64,000 nucleotides of DNA from Robertmurraya sp. FSL R5-0851 (GTDB lineage Bacteria; Bacillota; Bacilli; Bacillales; Cytobacillaceae), in the NCBI RefSeq assembly GCF_038002965.1, contig NZ_JBBOOE010000001.1, positions 2,027,001 to 2,091,000 of the forward strand. Direction: 5' to 3'. Below are positions 1-8,655 of this stretch, piece after piece. How positions within the stretch are numbered: the stretch's first letter is position 1; each line of letters begins with the position of its first letter. The translations under genes and the position numbers were made by a program. The notes under the pieces were generated by a model. That model saw nothing but the letters and a program-made list of their open reading frames with translations. It did not search any database and was not told the origin of the DNA.

Positions 1-27
1 AATTAAGCCCATTATAATACTTACAAC

Positions 28-1008
28 CTAGTGACTGAGAACTATTTTGTTAGATATCATTACGTCCTTTTTATTATCATATAAAAAACCACTTCCTTTT
101 GAAGAAGTGGTTTTGAAACTGTCCATCTCAGGCAGACAAATACCTGTGATTTGTCCACGAAGGGTGTCTGTCACCAGCTTAGCGGTTGCGAGAGCTTTGG
201 CGAGGGTGGACACGATTTTGACTTTATTAAAGTTTAGGCCCAGTTGGACTGACGTTTGGGCGATTTCTGGGCGCAACCCAGAAAGAACGGTATTCACACC
301 GATTAAGTCAAGTGCTTCTATTAGCTGAAATAACTTGTGGGCAACCATTGTGTCGATCATTACGACCCCAGAAAGGTCAATAAACAACACGGTTATTCCT
401 TTTGAGGAACATTGCAACAAAGTATTCTCTATAATAAACCTGGATCGATTTGTATCAATTTCCCCAGTTAATGGTAATAATGCAGCGTTATTATCGATAG
501 CGATAACGGGAGAGGCTAATTCATTTATTAATTCCTGCTGTGCACGCAGGCGGCTCTCAGTATATTCATTTAATTCCTCAACAAATCGTAGCATCACAAG
601 CTTAAAGGCTTTAATAATCATACGATTCCATACATTTATTGAGTGTCGGTCATATGTCCCCTCATGGATGGTCGCAAACTCTTGAAGAAAATCTAGATAC
701 TGGTCTTGTACTCTAAAAAACTCTCGTAATGTAAAATGGTTAGGAGTTTGGAAATGTGGTTCATCCTTAACAATTTCTAGTATCCAATTTTGTATGTCTT
801 GTGTGAATTGCTCTTCATCTTTAATAAATATTTCGCAAAGCTGTAAGTGAAAACGATAGTTTTGCTGTTTTAAGTTTTCAATGACTTCAGGATCCTTGGA
901 AGAATACACTCCGGCAGGATCACTCTTATCCAAGGAAGCATACCAGTCTTCTGTTAGCTGCCAAGATTTATCAAGTAAAAACTTATGTAGCTCTTTATTT
1001 CTATGCAT
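28..1008 (-). CDS. RsbR-like STAS-domain protein (stressosome component paralogue)
   Basis: 326 residues. The N-terminal ~150 residues look like the helical globin-like sensory part of RsbR proteins, followed by a STAS domain at about 163-278 (ASPVIAI, PLTGEIDT, then DLSGVVMIDTMVAHKL). Family members build the stressosome that controls sigma-B through RsbT. Ser213 in DLSGV lies where RsbRA has a phosphorylatable Thr (from memory). ATG is preceded by TAGGGGGA. Oddity: the STAS domain ends near residue 278, but the frame stays open for ~48 more residues. These are encoded by a dispersed repeat (149-174) and then by the gene's own terminator hairpin (82-114), so the tail is probably recent and non-functional. 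Family call is solid; which stimulus it senses is unknown. Confidence 0.85.
   Translation of the reverse strand: MHRNKELHKFLLDKSWQLTEDWYASLDKSDPAGVYSSKDPEVIENLKQQNYRFHLQLCEIFIKDEEQFTQDIQNWILEIVKDEPHFQTPNHFTLREFFRVQDQYLDFLQEFATIHEGTYDRHSINVWNRMIIKAFKLVMLRFVEELNEYTESRLRAQQELINELASPVIAIDNNAALLPLTGEIDTNRSRFIIENTLLQCSSKGITVLFIDLSGVVMIDTMVAHKLFQLIEALDLIGVNTVLSGLRPEIAQTSVQLGLNFNKVKIVSTLAKALATAKLVTDTLRGQITGICLPEMDSFKTTSSKGSGFLYDNKKDVMISNKIVLSH
82..114 (-). terminator. Rho-independent terminator inside the 3' end of the RsbR-like frame
   Basis: On the minus strand an 11-bp stem (104-114 with 85-95, AAAACCACTTC pairing GAAGTGGTTTT) is followed by a U run. It lies inside the open frame, which supports loss of the original stop codon upstream. 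Confidence 0.7.
149..174 (-). repeat. Dispersed palindromic repeat copy (GGTGTCWGACACC...CGTGGACA family)
   Basis: Read on the minus strand, this is a degenerate copy of the unit found twice at 8656-8734. It shares 22 identical bases (CAGACACCC followed by TTCGTGGACAAAT) with the 8656 unit. A second block at 121-142 matches 8742-8763 with four mismatches. Here the repeat is read as part of the RsbR-like coding sequence. Confidence 0.7.
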
Positions 1009-1061
1009 TCATTTTCCCCCTATGTAATCGCGATCGTAGCAACATAAATATGATGCTACAT

Positions 1062-2942
1062 TTATAACCACACTCGCATGTTTTCAACTCGTTTTGTGAT
1101 TTGGTTCTCATCTAATCGCTCTAAAAAAGGAATCATGTATTTCCTTGATAATCCGAGTATTTCTTTTGCTTTCCCTACATCAAACTCTATATTCGTTTCA
1201 GCTTTAAGCCTATTCACTGCTTCTGTAAAAACCTCTCCATGATAGTAATAGGATTCGTCAAGAGAAATAATCATTTCTCGTTCGATCCAATATCTTTTAA
1301 CGTCCTCGACTAAGGCGTCTGGAATTCCCGCTCCTTTAATATATTCCTGTAAATATTTTACTTGAAGACCATCTCTTTTTAAATCATTTAATAGGTTGTC
1401 TGTTCGTTTCATCCAACTAGGCGGAACATGAGGAGTAAAAGAGGATAAGGAAACAAATTGTCCCTTTCTCTGAAACAGATTCGTAGCAGACCCTTGTTCA
1501 ATTACATATTCGACTAACGACTTCGGATACCATTTTTGTAAGCCTTGTAGGAGCTCGGCTTTATTGACCCCATTGCGTAGTGGGAACTGGTTATGGTAGT
1601 CATTTAAACGATCGAACAATTCTTCCTCAACATCCTTAATGATGGCTTGTAGGGTGTATTCCTTGCTAGAGTAGTGGATAAATTCTTCCCCAGCAAGAGC
1701 AAGAGAAACTTCCTCCTGATCGAGAGAGGTCCGCTTAATGAGTTCATCGATGGACAAACTCTTGGCCTCGATTAACGCGGCAGTTAAGCGTTCGGCCGGT
1801 GACCCTTCTTTCTTTTTCGCCAACTCTTCAATCGTTTGATGTCCGAAACGGTACTTCTCACCTTTAGGATCGATAACCCAGCCCCCGCCGATCGTTTCCT
1901 GTGGGCTAGGTCTGCGTAAAATAAAACGATCTCCACGCTTTGTGACGATTTCCTCCTCGAGTCTTAATTGACAAAGGATTTCCCCACTTTCAGCTTTCAG
2001 TTCATTACGGTCAAAAAATACAATTCTTCCCATCACTTCGGCCGTTCCGATATGACATTTAATCGGCATTCTTTGCTTTACCAGATATTCAAGGTCCTCT
2101 ACCATGTGGATGGCAACGTCAACTGTACGAGTGATATTAAAATGCTCGGAGGAAACAAGTACATCGCCGCGTTCAATTTCCTCTTTAGATACGTTTGATA
2201 AATTAATCGCTACTCTTTGACCAGCGAACGCTTGTTTAGCTGGTTCGTGGTGAACCTGAAGCTGCCTTGCTCTAACTTCAATTCCTCGAGGCATAATCGT
2301 AAGAAGTTGACCTTCCTCAACCGCCCCTTCATACAGGGTCCCTCTTACAACCGTTCCCTGTCCTTTTACGGTGAATACTTGGTCGATTGGCAAGCGAAAT
2401 GGTCCCTTTGTATCACGAACGTCTTGCTGTTCTAGCGTTTTTATAATTTGTAATTTAAGTTCGTCAATTCCTTTATGTGAAAGGCTGTCAACAAGGACGT
2501 AAGGAGAGTTTTCAAAGACCGTACCGTTTAATTCTTCATAAATATCATCTTTTACTAATTCTGAAAATTCCTCATCGACCTTGTCCATTTTTGTAATCGC
2601 AACAATACCTGAATGTATTCCTAAAAATCCGAGTATTTCAAGATGCTCCTTTGTTTGTGGCATAACTCCTTCATCTGCTGCGACGACAAGAACGACCAAA
2701 TCGATACCTGCCACCCCAGCAATCATTTGCCTAATAAATCGCTCATGTCCCGGAACGTCAATTACTGATATTTGTATATTTTCACTCTCATATAAGGGGG
2801 CGAACCCTAGTTCTATCGAAATTTGTCGTTCTTTTTCTTCTTTTAAACGATCGGTATCAACATTGGTCAGTGCCTTCGTGAGTGTTGTTTTTCCGTGGTC
2901 AATATGACCAGCCATGCCTATTGTAAAATATCGTTTTTCCAT
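1062..2942 (-). CDS. selB: Selenocysteine-specific translation elongation factor SelB
   Basis: About 627 residues. A translational GTPase that delivers Sec-tRNA to UGA codons marked by a SECIS element. G1 is GHIDHGKT (12-19), G3 is DVPGH (62-66), G4 is TKMD (117-120). These are followed by EF-Tu-like beta-barrel domains and C-terminal winged-helix repeats, which bind SECIS in the family. The ATG at 2942 is chosen over an in-frame start nine codons upstream because AGGTG sits five bases before it and the product then begins MEKRYFTIGMAGHIDHGK, as in the family. No selA, selD, tRNA-Sec or selenoprotein gene is visible in this window, so those partners must lie elsewhere. It implies a selenoprotein such as formate dehydrogenase in this organism (inference). 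Confidence 0.95.
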   Translation of the reverse strand: MEKRYFTIGMAGHIDHGKTTLTKALTNVDTDRLKEEKERQISIELGFAPLYESENIQISVIDVPGHERFIRQMIAGVAGIDLVVLVVAADEGVMPQTKEHLEILGFLGIHSGIVAITKMDKVDEEFSELVKDDIYEELNGTVFENSPYVLVDSLSHKGIDELKLQIIKTLEQQDVRDTKGPFRLPIDQVFTVKGQGTVVRGTLYEGAVEEGQLLTIMPRGIEVRARQLQVHHEPAKQAFAGQRVAINLSNVSKEEIERGDVLVSSEHFNITRTVDVAIHMVEDLEYLVKQRMPIKCHIGTAEVMGRIVFFDRNELKAESGEILCQLRLEEEIVTKRGDRFILRRPSPQETIGGGWVIDPKGEKYRFGHQTIEELAKKKEGSPAERLTAALIEAKSLSIDELIKRTSLDQEEVSLALAGEEFIHYSSKEYTLQAIIKDVEEELFDRLNDYHNQFPLRNGVNKAELLQGLQKWYPKSLVEYVIEQGSATNLFQRKGQFVSLSSFTPHVPPSWMKRTDNLLNDLKRDGLQVKYLQEYIKGAGIPDALVEDVKRYWIEREMIISLDESYYYHGEVFTEAVNRLKAETNIEFDVGKAKEILGLSRKYMIPFLERLDENQITKRVENMRVWL

Positions 2943-3036
2943 GTTTGCACCTACTTTAATGTTCTCCACTCTTTTACTTTATCTTTAAAATGTTAATTGC
3001 TCAACTTTTTTGGTGTATGGTTACCTGCCGTTTCCC

Positions 3037-3100
3037 ATTATGATATGGAATAAAACTGTAATGGAATTGTAATAGAATTGTAATAGAATTGTAATAGAAT
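3037..3100 (-). promoter_or_regulatory. Four 11-bp tandem repeats upstream of selB, PhoP-box-like, with a candidate -10
   Basis: TGTAATRGAAT is repeated four times without gaps at 3057-3100. On the strand coding selB this reads ATTACA every 11 bp, four times, followed after 14 bp by CATAAT (3042-3037). Bacillus PhoP binds direct repeats of TTHACA at about 11-bp spacing just upstream of the -10, so the layout fits, although each hexamer has A in place of the first T. It could also be a simple slippage-derived repeat. Confidence 0.4.
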
Positions 3101-3171
3101 GATTCCAATGCTCACCTTGGATAAGCTGAACATTCATACCAATTATTACTATTTTATTCCTCTAATAATCT

Positions 3172-3206
3172 AAAAACCAGGAGTAAAGTAATTTACTCCT
3201 GGTTTT
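3172..3206 (-). terminator. Terminator of the sbcDC operon
   Basis: A 15-bp perfect stem (3173-3187 with 3192-3206) with a four-base loop and a U run, three bases after the sbcC stop codon. Confidence 0.9.
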
Positions 3207-3208
3207 GG

Positions 3209-6200
3209 TTAATTAATAAATTGAAAGTGAGTAGTACTTCCACTCTGGCTAGCAACAACCTCTAGTCGCACATCAATTCGTTCCTTTAGCTCAGGTACGT
3301 GTGATATGATCCCAACTAGTCGTCCGCTACTTTGAATGTCAATGAGTGCCTCAATCGCTTGGTCAAGTGATTCTGGGTCCAACGTACCAAAGCCTTCATC
3401 AATAAACATCGTCTCTAGGGAAACACCACCCGCATAATTCTGGACAACATCAGCTAGTCCAAGTGCTAAAGAAAGTGAGGCTTTAAAGCTCTCTCCACCA
3501 GATAATGTTTTTACGTGACGTTCTTGACCCGTATATGAATCAATGACGAGGAGCTCAAGTCCGCTTTGTGTGTTCCCTTTTGATTTATCCATTTTTCGAA
3601 GAAGTTGGAATCTTCCACTCGTCATTTTTTGCAATCGTCCATTCGCTTCTCTTAAGATGTCGTCTAAAAAAGAACCAAGTACATATCTCTCAAATGTGAT
3701 TCGTAGATTATTGTTGCCTTTTGAAATATCGGCAAGATTACCAATTATTTTGTACTGTTCTTCCATTTGCTTCATTTCTTTGTTCAAGGAATAAATCGTT
3801 TCTAATATCTGTTCGTTTTCTCGCTTTTTAAAGCTTAAGTCACTCTTTTGATCATCAATCTCTTTAATTTCCTGAGTCATTTTATCAATGAGGTCAGTTA
3901 ATTCTTGAAGATGGGGCATGGGTACATCCTTTAATTGTCCTTCTAATTCTGTGTAGCGATCGGTTGCTGAGCGAAGTGACTCACGATAGTGTGTAATCTC
4001 TGTTTCCATTTGTTGAAGTTCCACTTCGGAGCGCTTTGCTGTTTCATATTGCTTATAGTTTTGAAAGCCTTGTTGTTCTAGTTTTTCCTTAAACACTTCT
4101 CGCTCCACTTGAAGCTCGTCCTGTTTCGTCTTCTTTGACTGATGGACTGACTGAAGCTGTCCTTCAATCGTGGAAAGGGAAACTTTAGAATTTTGTAGTG
4201 CTATTTGTGCCTGTTCAAGCTTGGTGTTGAGTTCGTGTAACTGGCTTTGCTGACGGATTACTTCTAGGTCGAACATATCAACTGAACGAAGTGCTTCAGG
4301 AATTGTTTCTTGAAGTCTAGTAAAATGGCTGTTTTTTTCAACGAACGAGAGTCTAGCTTCCTGGTAGGATTCGTCTAGCTCTTTGGCCTTCAGTGTCCAT
4401 TCCGCCTTTGCTGTTTCTAGTTTCTTTAGGCCCTCCACAATTGTATCCAGCTGTTCAAGACCTGTTTGTAATTTTAGTTGCTCCGCCTCGACATCACTTT
4501 TCTTACTTAAAACGGTCTCTTTGAAAGTAGATAGTTCCTCAATTGAAAAATCAGGCTTACTCGCTTGTAAAGACTCTAGTGTTTGAGAGACTAATAGTGT
4601 GGAGGCTTCCACGCTCGATTGTAACTTGTAACTTTGTGACTGTCCTTCGTTTCTCTCTTTCTCTAATACTTCAAGCTGTTGTTTCGCAGCTTTCAAATCG
4701 GCTTCATTTGGAATGGTTTTATCTTCCAGATGAGTCGGTTTTGGATGGTGTTCTGACCCGCAAACTGGACAAGGAGCACCGTTTTGAAGCTTACTGGCTA
4801 GTATAGAAGCTTGTCCATGCATCCAGCTGTTTTCTAGTTCTTCCACGAGAGATTTGGAATCCAAGTAGCGTGCAATTGTTCGCTCAAACTCCGCTTGTTT
4901 TCGATTGTATTTCTCTTCTAAAGTTAACAGGTTTTCCCTCTGTTTTTCTAGCGAAGAAATTAGATCTGCTTCACGCTTTAACTCTTCAAGGAGGTTTTTG
5001 TTTTCTAGAAAAACAAGTTTGCTTGCATCTATTTCTTCTTTTTTCTGGGCGTATAATTTAAGACGATGTTCAATTTCTGTTCCCTTTTTTTCCGCTACTG
5101 TCTTGTCCTCTTCCAGTTTTTTACATTGTAGTTGAAGGTCGCGGATTTCAGCTTCAAGTTTCGCATAAGAGTGTACATCGTCCTTTAAGGATCTCAGTTT
5201 GTGTATTCCTTCCTCTAATGCTCTTCTTTGAGGTTCTTTTTCCTTTTCGGCTTGCCATGCTTCTTCAAGTTTTTGCCCTTGAACCAACAATGCCTTTTGC
5301 TTTTCTTCCAAGTCATTCGCTTGAGTTTCGTAAGCGGTTAGTTCTTTTTTTAACCTAGAACATAGTTGCTCTTGCTGTAGCAAGAATATCGCTTTTTTTC
5401 CTAATTCTACGTCATGCCTTTTTTTCTCAAACATTTCCTTTTGGCTTTCAAGGCGCAGCTTGTTCTGAAGGGCATTTTCCTTTGCTTCGAACTGTTTTAT
5501 AACGATTTCTGCCTCATAAAGCTTTTTTTGCTCTACTTGACGCTGTTGATTTTTTTCCGATATTTCTTTTTCAAATAACGAGATTTGCTCTGTCATTGCT
5601 TGAATTTCTTCTATTAATGCCGGTACAATAACAAGATCATTTGTACTGCCCGCTTCCATATACTCTTTTAAATCCTCTGTAAACAAGGCGTGTATTTTTC
5701 GAATCGCAAGGTTACGGTCTGCAAGCTGTTTTTCTACAGCTGCTTTTAAAGAAGCGGCTTCTTCTTTTAGCTTTTCCTCAATTTTCTTATACAGCTGAGT
5801 ATGGAATAAGCGTTGCAGGATGGCTTCTTTTTCTTTGCTATCAGAGGTTAATAACTTTCTAAATTCCCCTTGTGGGATCATAATAATTTGGCGGAATTGA
5901 TTGCTGTCAATCAGCATGATTTGTTTTATTTTTTCATCCACATCACGAACATTAGATGCGACGATTTGCTTCGTTCCATCCTCATCGTATACATACAGCT
6001 CAGCTTTTGCGCCAATTGAGGTAACCCCATCACCCCGTGCCTTTTTCTTTTCTTGTTGAGGAGAACGACTAATCTCATACGTTTTGCCTCGAAGAAGAAA
6101 TTCCAATGATACCTCTGTTAATGTATCGTTGTCGGCAAATTGGCTACGAAGCTCTGGACCATTTCGATCTTCCCCACTCGCTTTTCCATAGATGGCATAG

Positions 6201-6346
6201 CTAATTCCGTCAAAAATGGTTGTTTTTCCTGCCCCTGTTTTCCCAGAGATGACAAACATCGTTCTGTTTCCAAGCTCGGAAAAGTCAATCACCTCTGTAC
6301 GAGAGTATGGGCCAAATGCCTGCATGGTTAGCTTCAAAGGTCTCAT
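3209..6346 (-). CDS. sbcC: SbcC, Rad50-like subunit of the SbcCD nuclease
   Basis: 1045 residues, SMC/Rad50-type ATPase. Walker A is GKTGAGKT (35-42). Long coiled coils flank a zinc hook, CPVC, at about 526-529. The C-terminal half has the signature LSGGESFKASL and Walker B ETMFIDEGFGTLD. With SbcD it cleaves hairpins and processes DNA ends during repair. It starts one base after the sbcD stop codon, so the two are translationally linked. Length and motifs are normal for the family. Confidence 0.97.
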   Translation of the reverse strand: MRPLKLTMQAFGPYSRTEVIDFSELGNRTMFVISGKTGAGKTTIFDGISYAIYGKASGEDRNGPELRSQFADNDTLTEVSLEFLLRGKTYEISRSPQQEKKKARGDGVTSIGAKAELYVYDEDGTKQIVASNVRDVDEKIKQIMLIDSNQFRQIIMIPQGEFRKLLTSDSKEKEAILQRLFHTQLYKKIEEKLKEEAASLKAAVEKQLADRNLAIRKIHALFTEDLKEYMEAGSTNDLVIVPALIEEIQAMTEQISLFEKEISEKNQQRQVEQKKLYEAEIVIKQFEAKENALQNKLRLESQKEMFEKKRHDVELGKKAIFLLQQEQLCSRLKKELTAYETQANDLEEKQKALLVQGQKLEEAWQAEKEKEPQRRALEEGIHKLRSLKDDVHSYAKLEAEIRDLQLQCKKLEEDKTVAEKKGTEIEHRLKLYAQKKEEIDASKLVFLENKNLLEELKREADLISSLEKQRENLLTLEEKYNRKQAEFERTIARYLDSKSLVEELENSWMHGQASILASKLQNGAPCPVCGSEHHPKPTHLEDKTIPNEADLKAAKQQLEVLEKERNEGQSQSYKLQSSVEASTLLVSQTLESLQASKPDFSIEELSTFKETVLSKKSDVEAEQLKLQTGLEQLDTIVEGLKKLETAKAEWTLKAKELDESYQEARLSFVEKNSHFTRLQETIPEALRSVDMFDLEVIRQQSQLHELNTKLEQAQIALQNSKVSLSTIEGQLQSVHQSKKTKQDELQVEREVFKEKLEQQGFQNYKQYETAKRSEVELQQMETEITHYRESLRSATDRYTELEGQLKDVPMPHLQELTDLIDKMTQEIKEIDDQKSDLSFKKRENEQILETIYSLNKEMKQMEEQYKIIGNLADISKGNNNLRITFERYVLGSFLDDILREANGRLQKMTSGRFQLLRKMDKSKGNTQSGLELLVIDSYTGQERHVKTLSGGESFKASLSLALGLADVVQNYAGGVSLETMFIDEGFGTLDPESLDQAIEALIDIQSSGRLVGIISHVPELKERIDVRLEVVASQSGSTTHFQFIN

Positions 6347-6347
6347 T

Positions 6348-7487
6348 TTATAGTTCCTCCTTTAAGACACTCTCGATGACCCCTGTCATAATCCTTTTCT
6401 TTTCAGGCGAGAATTCTTCTGAAGTCATTTCTTTATAAAACTGTTCAAATAGATCAAGTTCCGATTTCCTTTCCTGACCGATCACATTGAGTAATTTCTT
6501 TTCCTTCATATCCTTTAACACGGTCTGTCTTTCTAAATGAAGGACATTTGGATAGACATGACGAAGCTTTCCGATCGGATCAAGTAATGCCCCTTCGTCT
6601 AGTAACGTAATACTCAAATAATCATCGACCTTTTGTTTTTCGTAAAAGCTCGTATCCAAAAGTTCATCTAAGTATCCAACGAGTTCACGCATGTCCTGTT
6701 TGGGTGTTAAGGAACGGTAACGAATGGTAAAATCACCTTTTTCATCCATCTCTACGATCTGAATGGATTTCTTCTGCTTCGCTTCTGAGAAGGAATATTT
6801 TAATAGAGATCCAGAATAGAAGATTTTATCATGTTTAATAGCATCAGGACTGTGCAAATGACCTAAGGCTGTATAATGGAAAGGAGTAAATAAATCCTGT
6901 GAGACACAACCGGATCCTCCTACAGATAAGGACCGTTCAGAATCCGATGACTCTCCTCCTAAGACGAAGGCATGTCCGACGAATACATTTGGTGTGTTCG
7001 GGTCTAACTGCTCTTCTATTTTTCCAATGATCCTCTTCATTGCTTCCTGATGACTATGAATGCTTTCCTCATTTAATAATTGGCGAATAATTCCAGGTTC
7101 TGAATAGGGGACACAGTAAAAGTTCACCCCATTTATTTGTACAGGTTGAAAGTTTGCTTCAGGTTTCCCTGTTAAGTATAATTGACTATTTCGATACCAG
7201 GAGGTTCCAAAGGATAAACGTTCGGCACTATCATGATTCCCGGCGATGGCCACGATGGGAATATTTAGACCTACATTCATTTCGAACAATACTTGGTCGA
7301 GCAGTTCAACCGCTTCAGTTGGTGGAACAGAACGATCGTATAGGTCTCCTGCAATGACAACCGCATCGGGCTGCTCCTCAGCAACCACTTGGATAAATTG
7401 GTTTAATACTTCTTTCTGGTCGTCCGTCATATATATACCGTGGACGAGCTTTCCTAAATGCCAGTCCGCTGTATGAATAAATTTCAA
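6348..7487 (-). CDS. sbcD: SbcD, Mre11-like nuclease subunit of SbcCD
   Basis: 379 residues, calcineurin-like metallophosphoesterase. Metal-binding motifs in order are HTADWHLGK (D8, H10), GDLYDR, GNHDS, VGHAFV and GHLH. The TTG at 7487 is preferred to the GTG nine bases upstream: GAGGTGG lies five bases before the TTG and the product then starts MKFIHTADWHLGK as in the family. First gene of the sbcD-sbcC operon. Confidence 0.95.
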   Translation of the reverse strand: MKFIHTADWHLGKLVHGIYMTDDQKEVLNQFIQVVAEEQPDAVVIAGDLYDRSVPPTEAVELLDQVLFEMNVGLNIPIVAIAGNHDSAERLSFGTSWYRNSQLYLTGKPEANFQPVQINGVNFYCVPYSEPGIIRQLLNEESIHSHQEAMKRIIGKIEEQLDPNTPNVFVGHAFVLGGESSDSERSLSVGGSGCVSQDLFTPFHYTALGHLHSPDAIKHDKIFYSGSLLKYSFSEAKQKKSIQIVEMDEKGDFTIRYRSLTPKQDMRELVGYLDELLDTSFYEKQKVDDYLSITLLDEGALLDPIGKLRHVYPNVLHLERQTVLKDMKEKKLLNVIGQERKSELDLFEQFYKEMTSEEFSPEKKRIMTGVIESVLKEEL

Positions 7488-7584
7488 ACCTTCCACCTCG
7501 TTTGTTTAGTGTATTTTTCTATTATAACAGAACGTGCATTCGTTTTTCTTTACATATTTTTGTAAGTTCATATTTTCAGCAAAT

Positions 7585-7620
7585 AAAAAAGCAGTTTAAC
7601 CGCAAGTGGTTAAAACTGCT
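7585..7620 (-). terminator. Terminator of the cold-shock gene
   Basis: On the minus strand AGCAGTTTTAACC pairs with GGTTAAACTGCT (one bulged base), followed by TTTTTT. It starts 16 bases after the stop codon. Confidence 0.9.
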
Positions 7621-7636
7621 TGAAAGGTTATAGGAA

Positions 7637-7837
7637 TTATTTTTTTGTTACGTTAGCAGCTTGAGGTCCTCGTGCACCTTCTACTACTTCAAATGATACT
7701 TCTTGACCTTCTTCAAGTGTTTTGAAGCCTTCAGCTTGGATGGCAGAGTAATGAACGAATACGTCGTTACCGTCTTCAGCTTCGATAAAACCGAAACCTT
7801 TTTCAGCATTGAACCATTTTACTTTTCCGTTTTTCAT
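7637..7837 (-). CDS. CspA-family cold-shock protein
   Basis: 66 residues, a single cold-shock OB-fold domain. RNP1 is KGFGFI and RNP2 is VFVHY, and the family start [14 protein letters not shown] is present. It binds single-stranded RNA/DNA and melts RNA secondary structure at low temperature. AGGGGGATTTTGAG precedes the ATG. The promoter at 7976-8004 implies a 5' leader of about 130 nt, which is typical of cold-inducible csp genes. Which Bacillus paralogue (CspB, C or D) it matches cannot be settled here. Confidence 0.96.
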   Translation of the reverse strand: MKNGKVKWFNAEKGFGFIEAEDGNDVFVHYSAIQAEGFKTLEEGQEVSFEVVEGARGPQAANVTKK

Positions 7838-7975
7838 CTCAAAATCCCCCTACTGGCTGTTGAAAGCCATGCCTTAAATTACCATTTACAACGTATAGCA
7901 TTTGTAAACATTACGCATCCAAACGTGGAACAAAGTCGTACAAAAACTCTAACACGGTGCAGAACGGTTACCCTA

Positions 7976-8004
7976 AATTTAGCATCATCGCCTATTTCTG
8001 TCAA
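7976..8004 (-). promoter_or_regulatory. Sigma-A promoter of the cold-shock gene
   Basis: TTGACA (8004-7999), 17-bp spacer, TAAATT (7981-7976). Transcription would begin near 7969, giving a leader of about 130 nt before the csp start at 7837. Confidence 0.6.
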
Positions 8005-8056
8005 TAAATTTTGACCTATATTGTCTATAAAATTTAGAAAGTTAGGAAAATTAACA

Positions 8057-8201
8057 TTAAGTGATTTCGCGAATTCGGTCAGGTAGACTTTGGATGGATT
8101 GGACGACTGCGTCTAATTTTGCTTCTACCCGATGAAGCAAATATAAAGTTACTACAATCGGAAATCCGACATCACTAATGAACGCAATAAGCTGTTCCAC
8201 T
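8057..8201 (-). pseudogene. YvrJ-family small protein, broken by a one-base frameshift
   Basis: Too short and broken for ordinary gene finding. From the GTG at 8201 (AAGGAG nine bases upstream) the frame gives MEQLIAFISDVGFP and then runs off into an unrelated tail. Dropping one C from the CCC at 8160-8162 (minus strand) restores PIVVTLYLLHRVEAKLDAV and continues to a TAA at 8057. The combined 47-residue product matches the YvrJ family: a single hydrophobic helix with GFP and LHRVE-type motifs, function unknown. The total length is 144 + 1 nt, exactly as expected for a single insertion. A sequencing error is possible but not obvious in a three-base run. Confidence 0.7.
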
Positions 8202-8336
8202 AGCCTCAGCTCCTTTCTTATTAAATATGAAGGTATGGGTGTTTTTTATCTCTAGTATCCTTCTACTCTCTATATATATTTTATGTAGTGATTTGGACAG
8301 GTTTTGAAATAATAATTTTTCATATGGAGGACATGA

Positions 8337-8393
8337 ATGCAAACCAACACCGACAAGCCTTCATATCATGTTAGTAGCATGATTAGGAGGTGA
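8337..8393 (+). CDS. 18-residue leader ORF coupled to the holin gene
   Basis: ATG at 8337 is preceded by GGAGG with six-base spacing. The frame encodes 18 residues (MQTNTDKPSYHVSSMIRR) and ends in AGGAGGTGA, so its last codons form the ribosome site of the holin that starts five bases later. This is a classic layout for translational coupling. No known family; reality rests on the strong ribosome site and the overlap only. Confidence 0.35.
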   Translation: MQTNTDKPSYHVSSMIRR

Positions 8394-8398
8394 GAATA

Positions 8399-8650
8399 AT
8401 GGACTTAGCATCATTTTTAAATGAAAATTACTATATGCTAGTACCAGCTCTCTGGGTTCTTGGATTTGCACTTAAACGTACACCTAGCGTACCGAACTGG
8501 TCAATTATTTGGGTCTTATTAGGGTTTTCCCTTGTATTCGGAGTCATTGCTTGGGGTTTTTCCTACACAGGAGTAATTAACGCGATCATCGCAGCCGGAA
8601 TTGCCGTACTCGGCCACCAAATGGTCAAACAAACAATCAAAAAAGGGTGA
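8399..8650 (+). CDS. Small phage-holin-like membrane protein (Hol44/holin-5 type)
   Basis: 83 residues with two to three hydrophobic helices and the family-like core LWVLGFALKRTPSVPNW, then a C-terminal GHQMVKQTIKKG. Such proteins form membrane lesions that let endolysins out, or act as small toxin-like membrane proteins. The ATG at 8399 has TAGGAGGTG six bases upstream; the GTG at 8390 overlaps that site and is not used. No endolysin or other phage gene lies nearby, so this is a stand-alone holin. A repeat begins directly after its stop. Family assignment is from memory of the motif and moderately sure. Confidence 0.7.
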   Translation: MDLASFLNENYYMLVPALWVLGFALKRTPSVPNWSIIWVLLGFSLVFGVIAWGFSYTGVINAIIAAGIAVLGHQMVKQTIKKG

Positions 8651-8655
8651 CAAAA

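Noticed and set aside
47..685. Plus-strand open frames opposite the RsbR-like gene
   Set aside because: They lack ribosome sites and mirror the coding strand of a recognised protein.
8337..8650. Prophage remnant around the holin
   Set aside because: No endolysin, terminase, capsid, integrase or attachment-site signal is present within 10 kb; a single holin is not enough.
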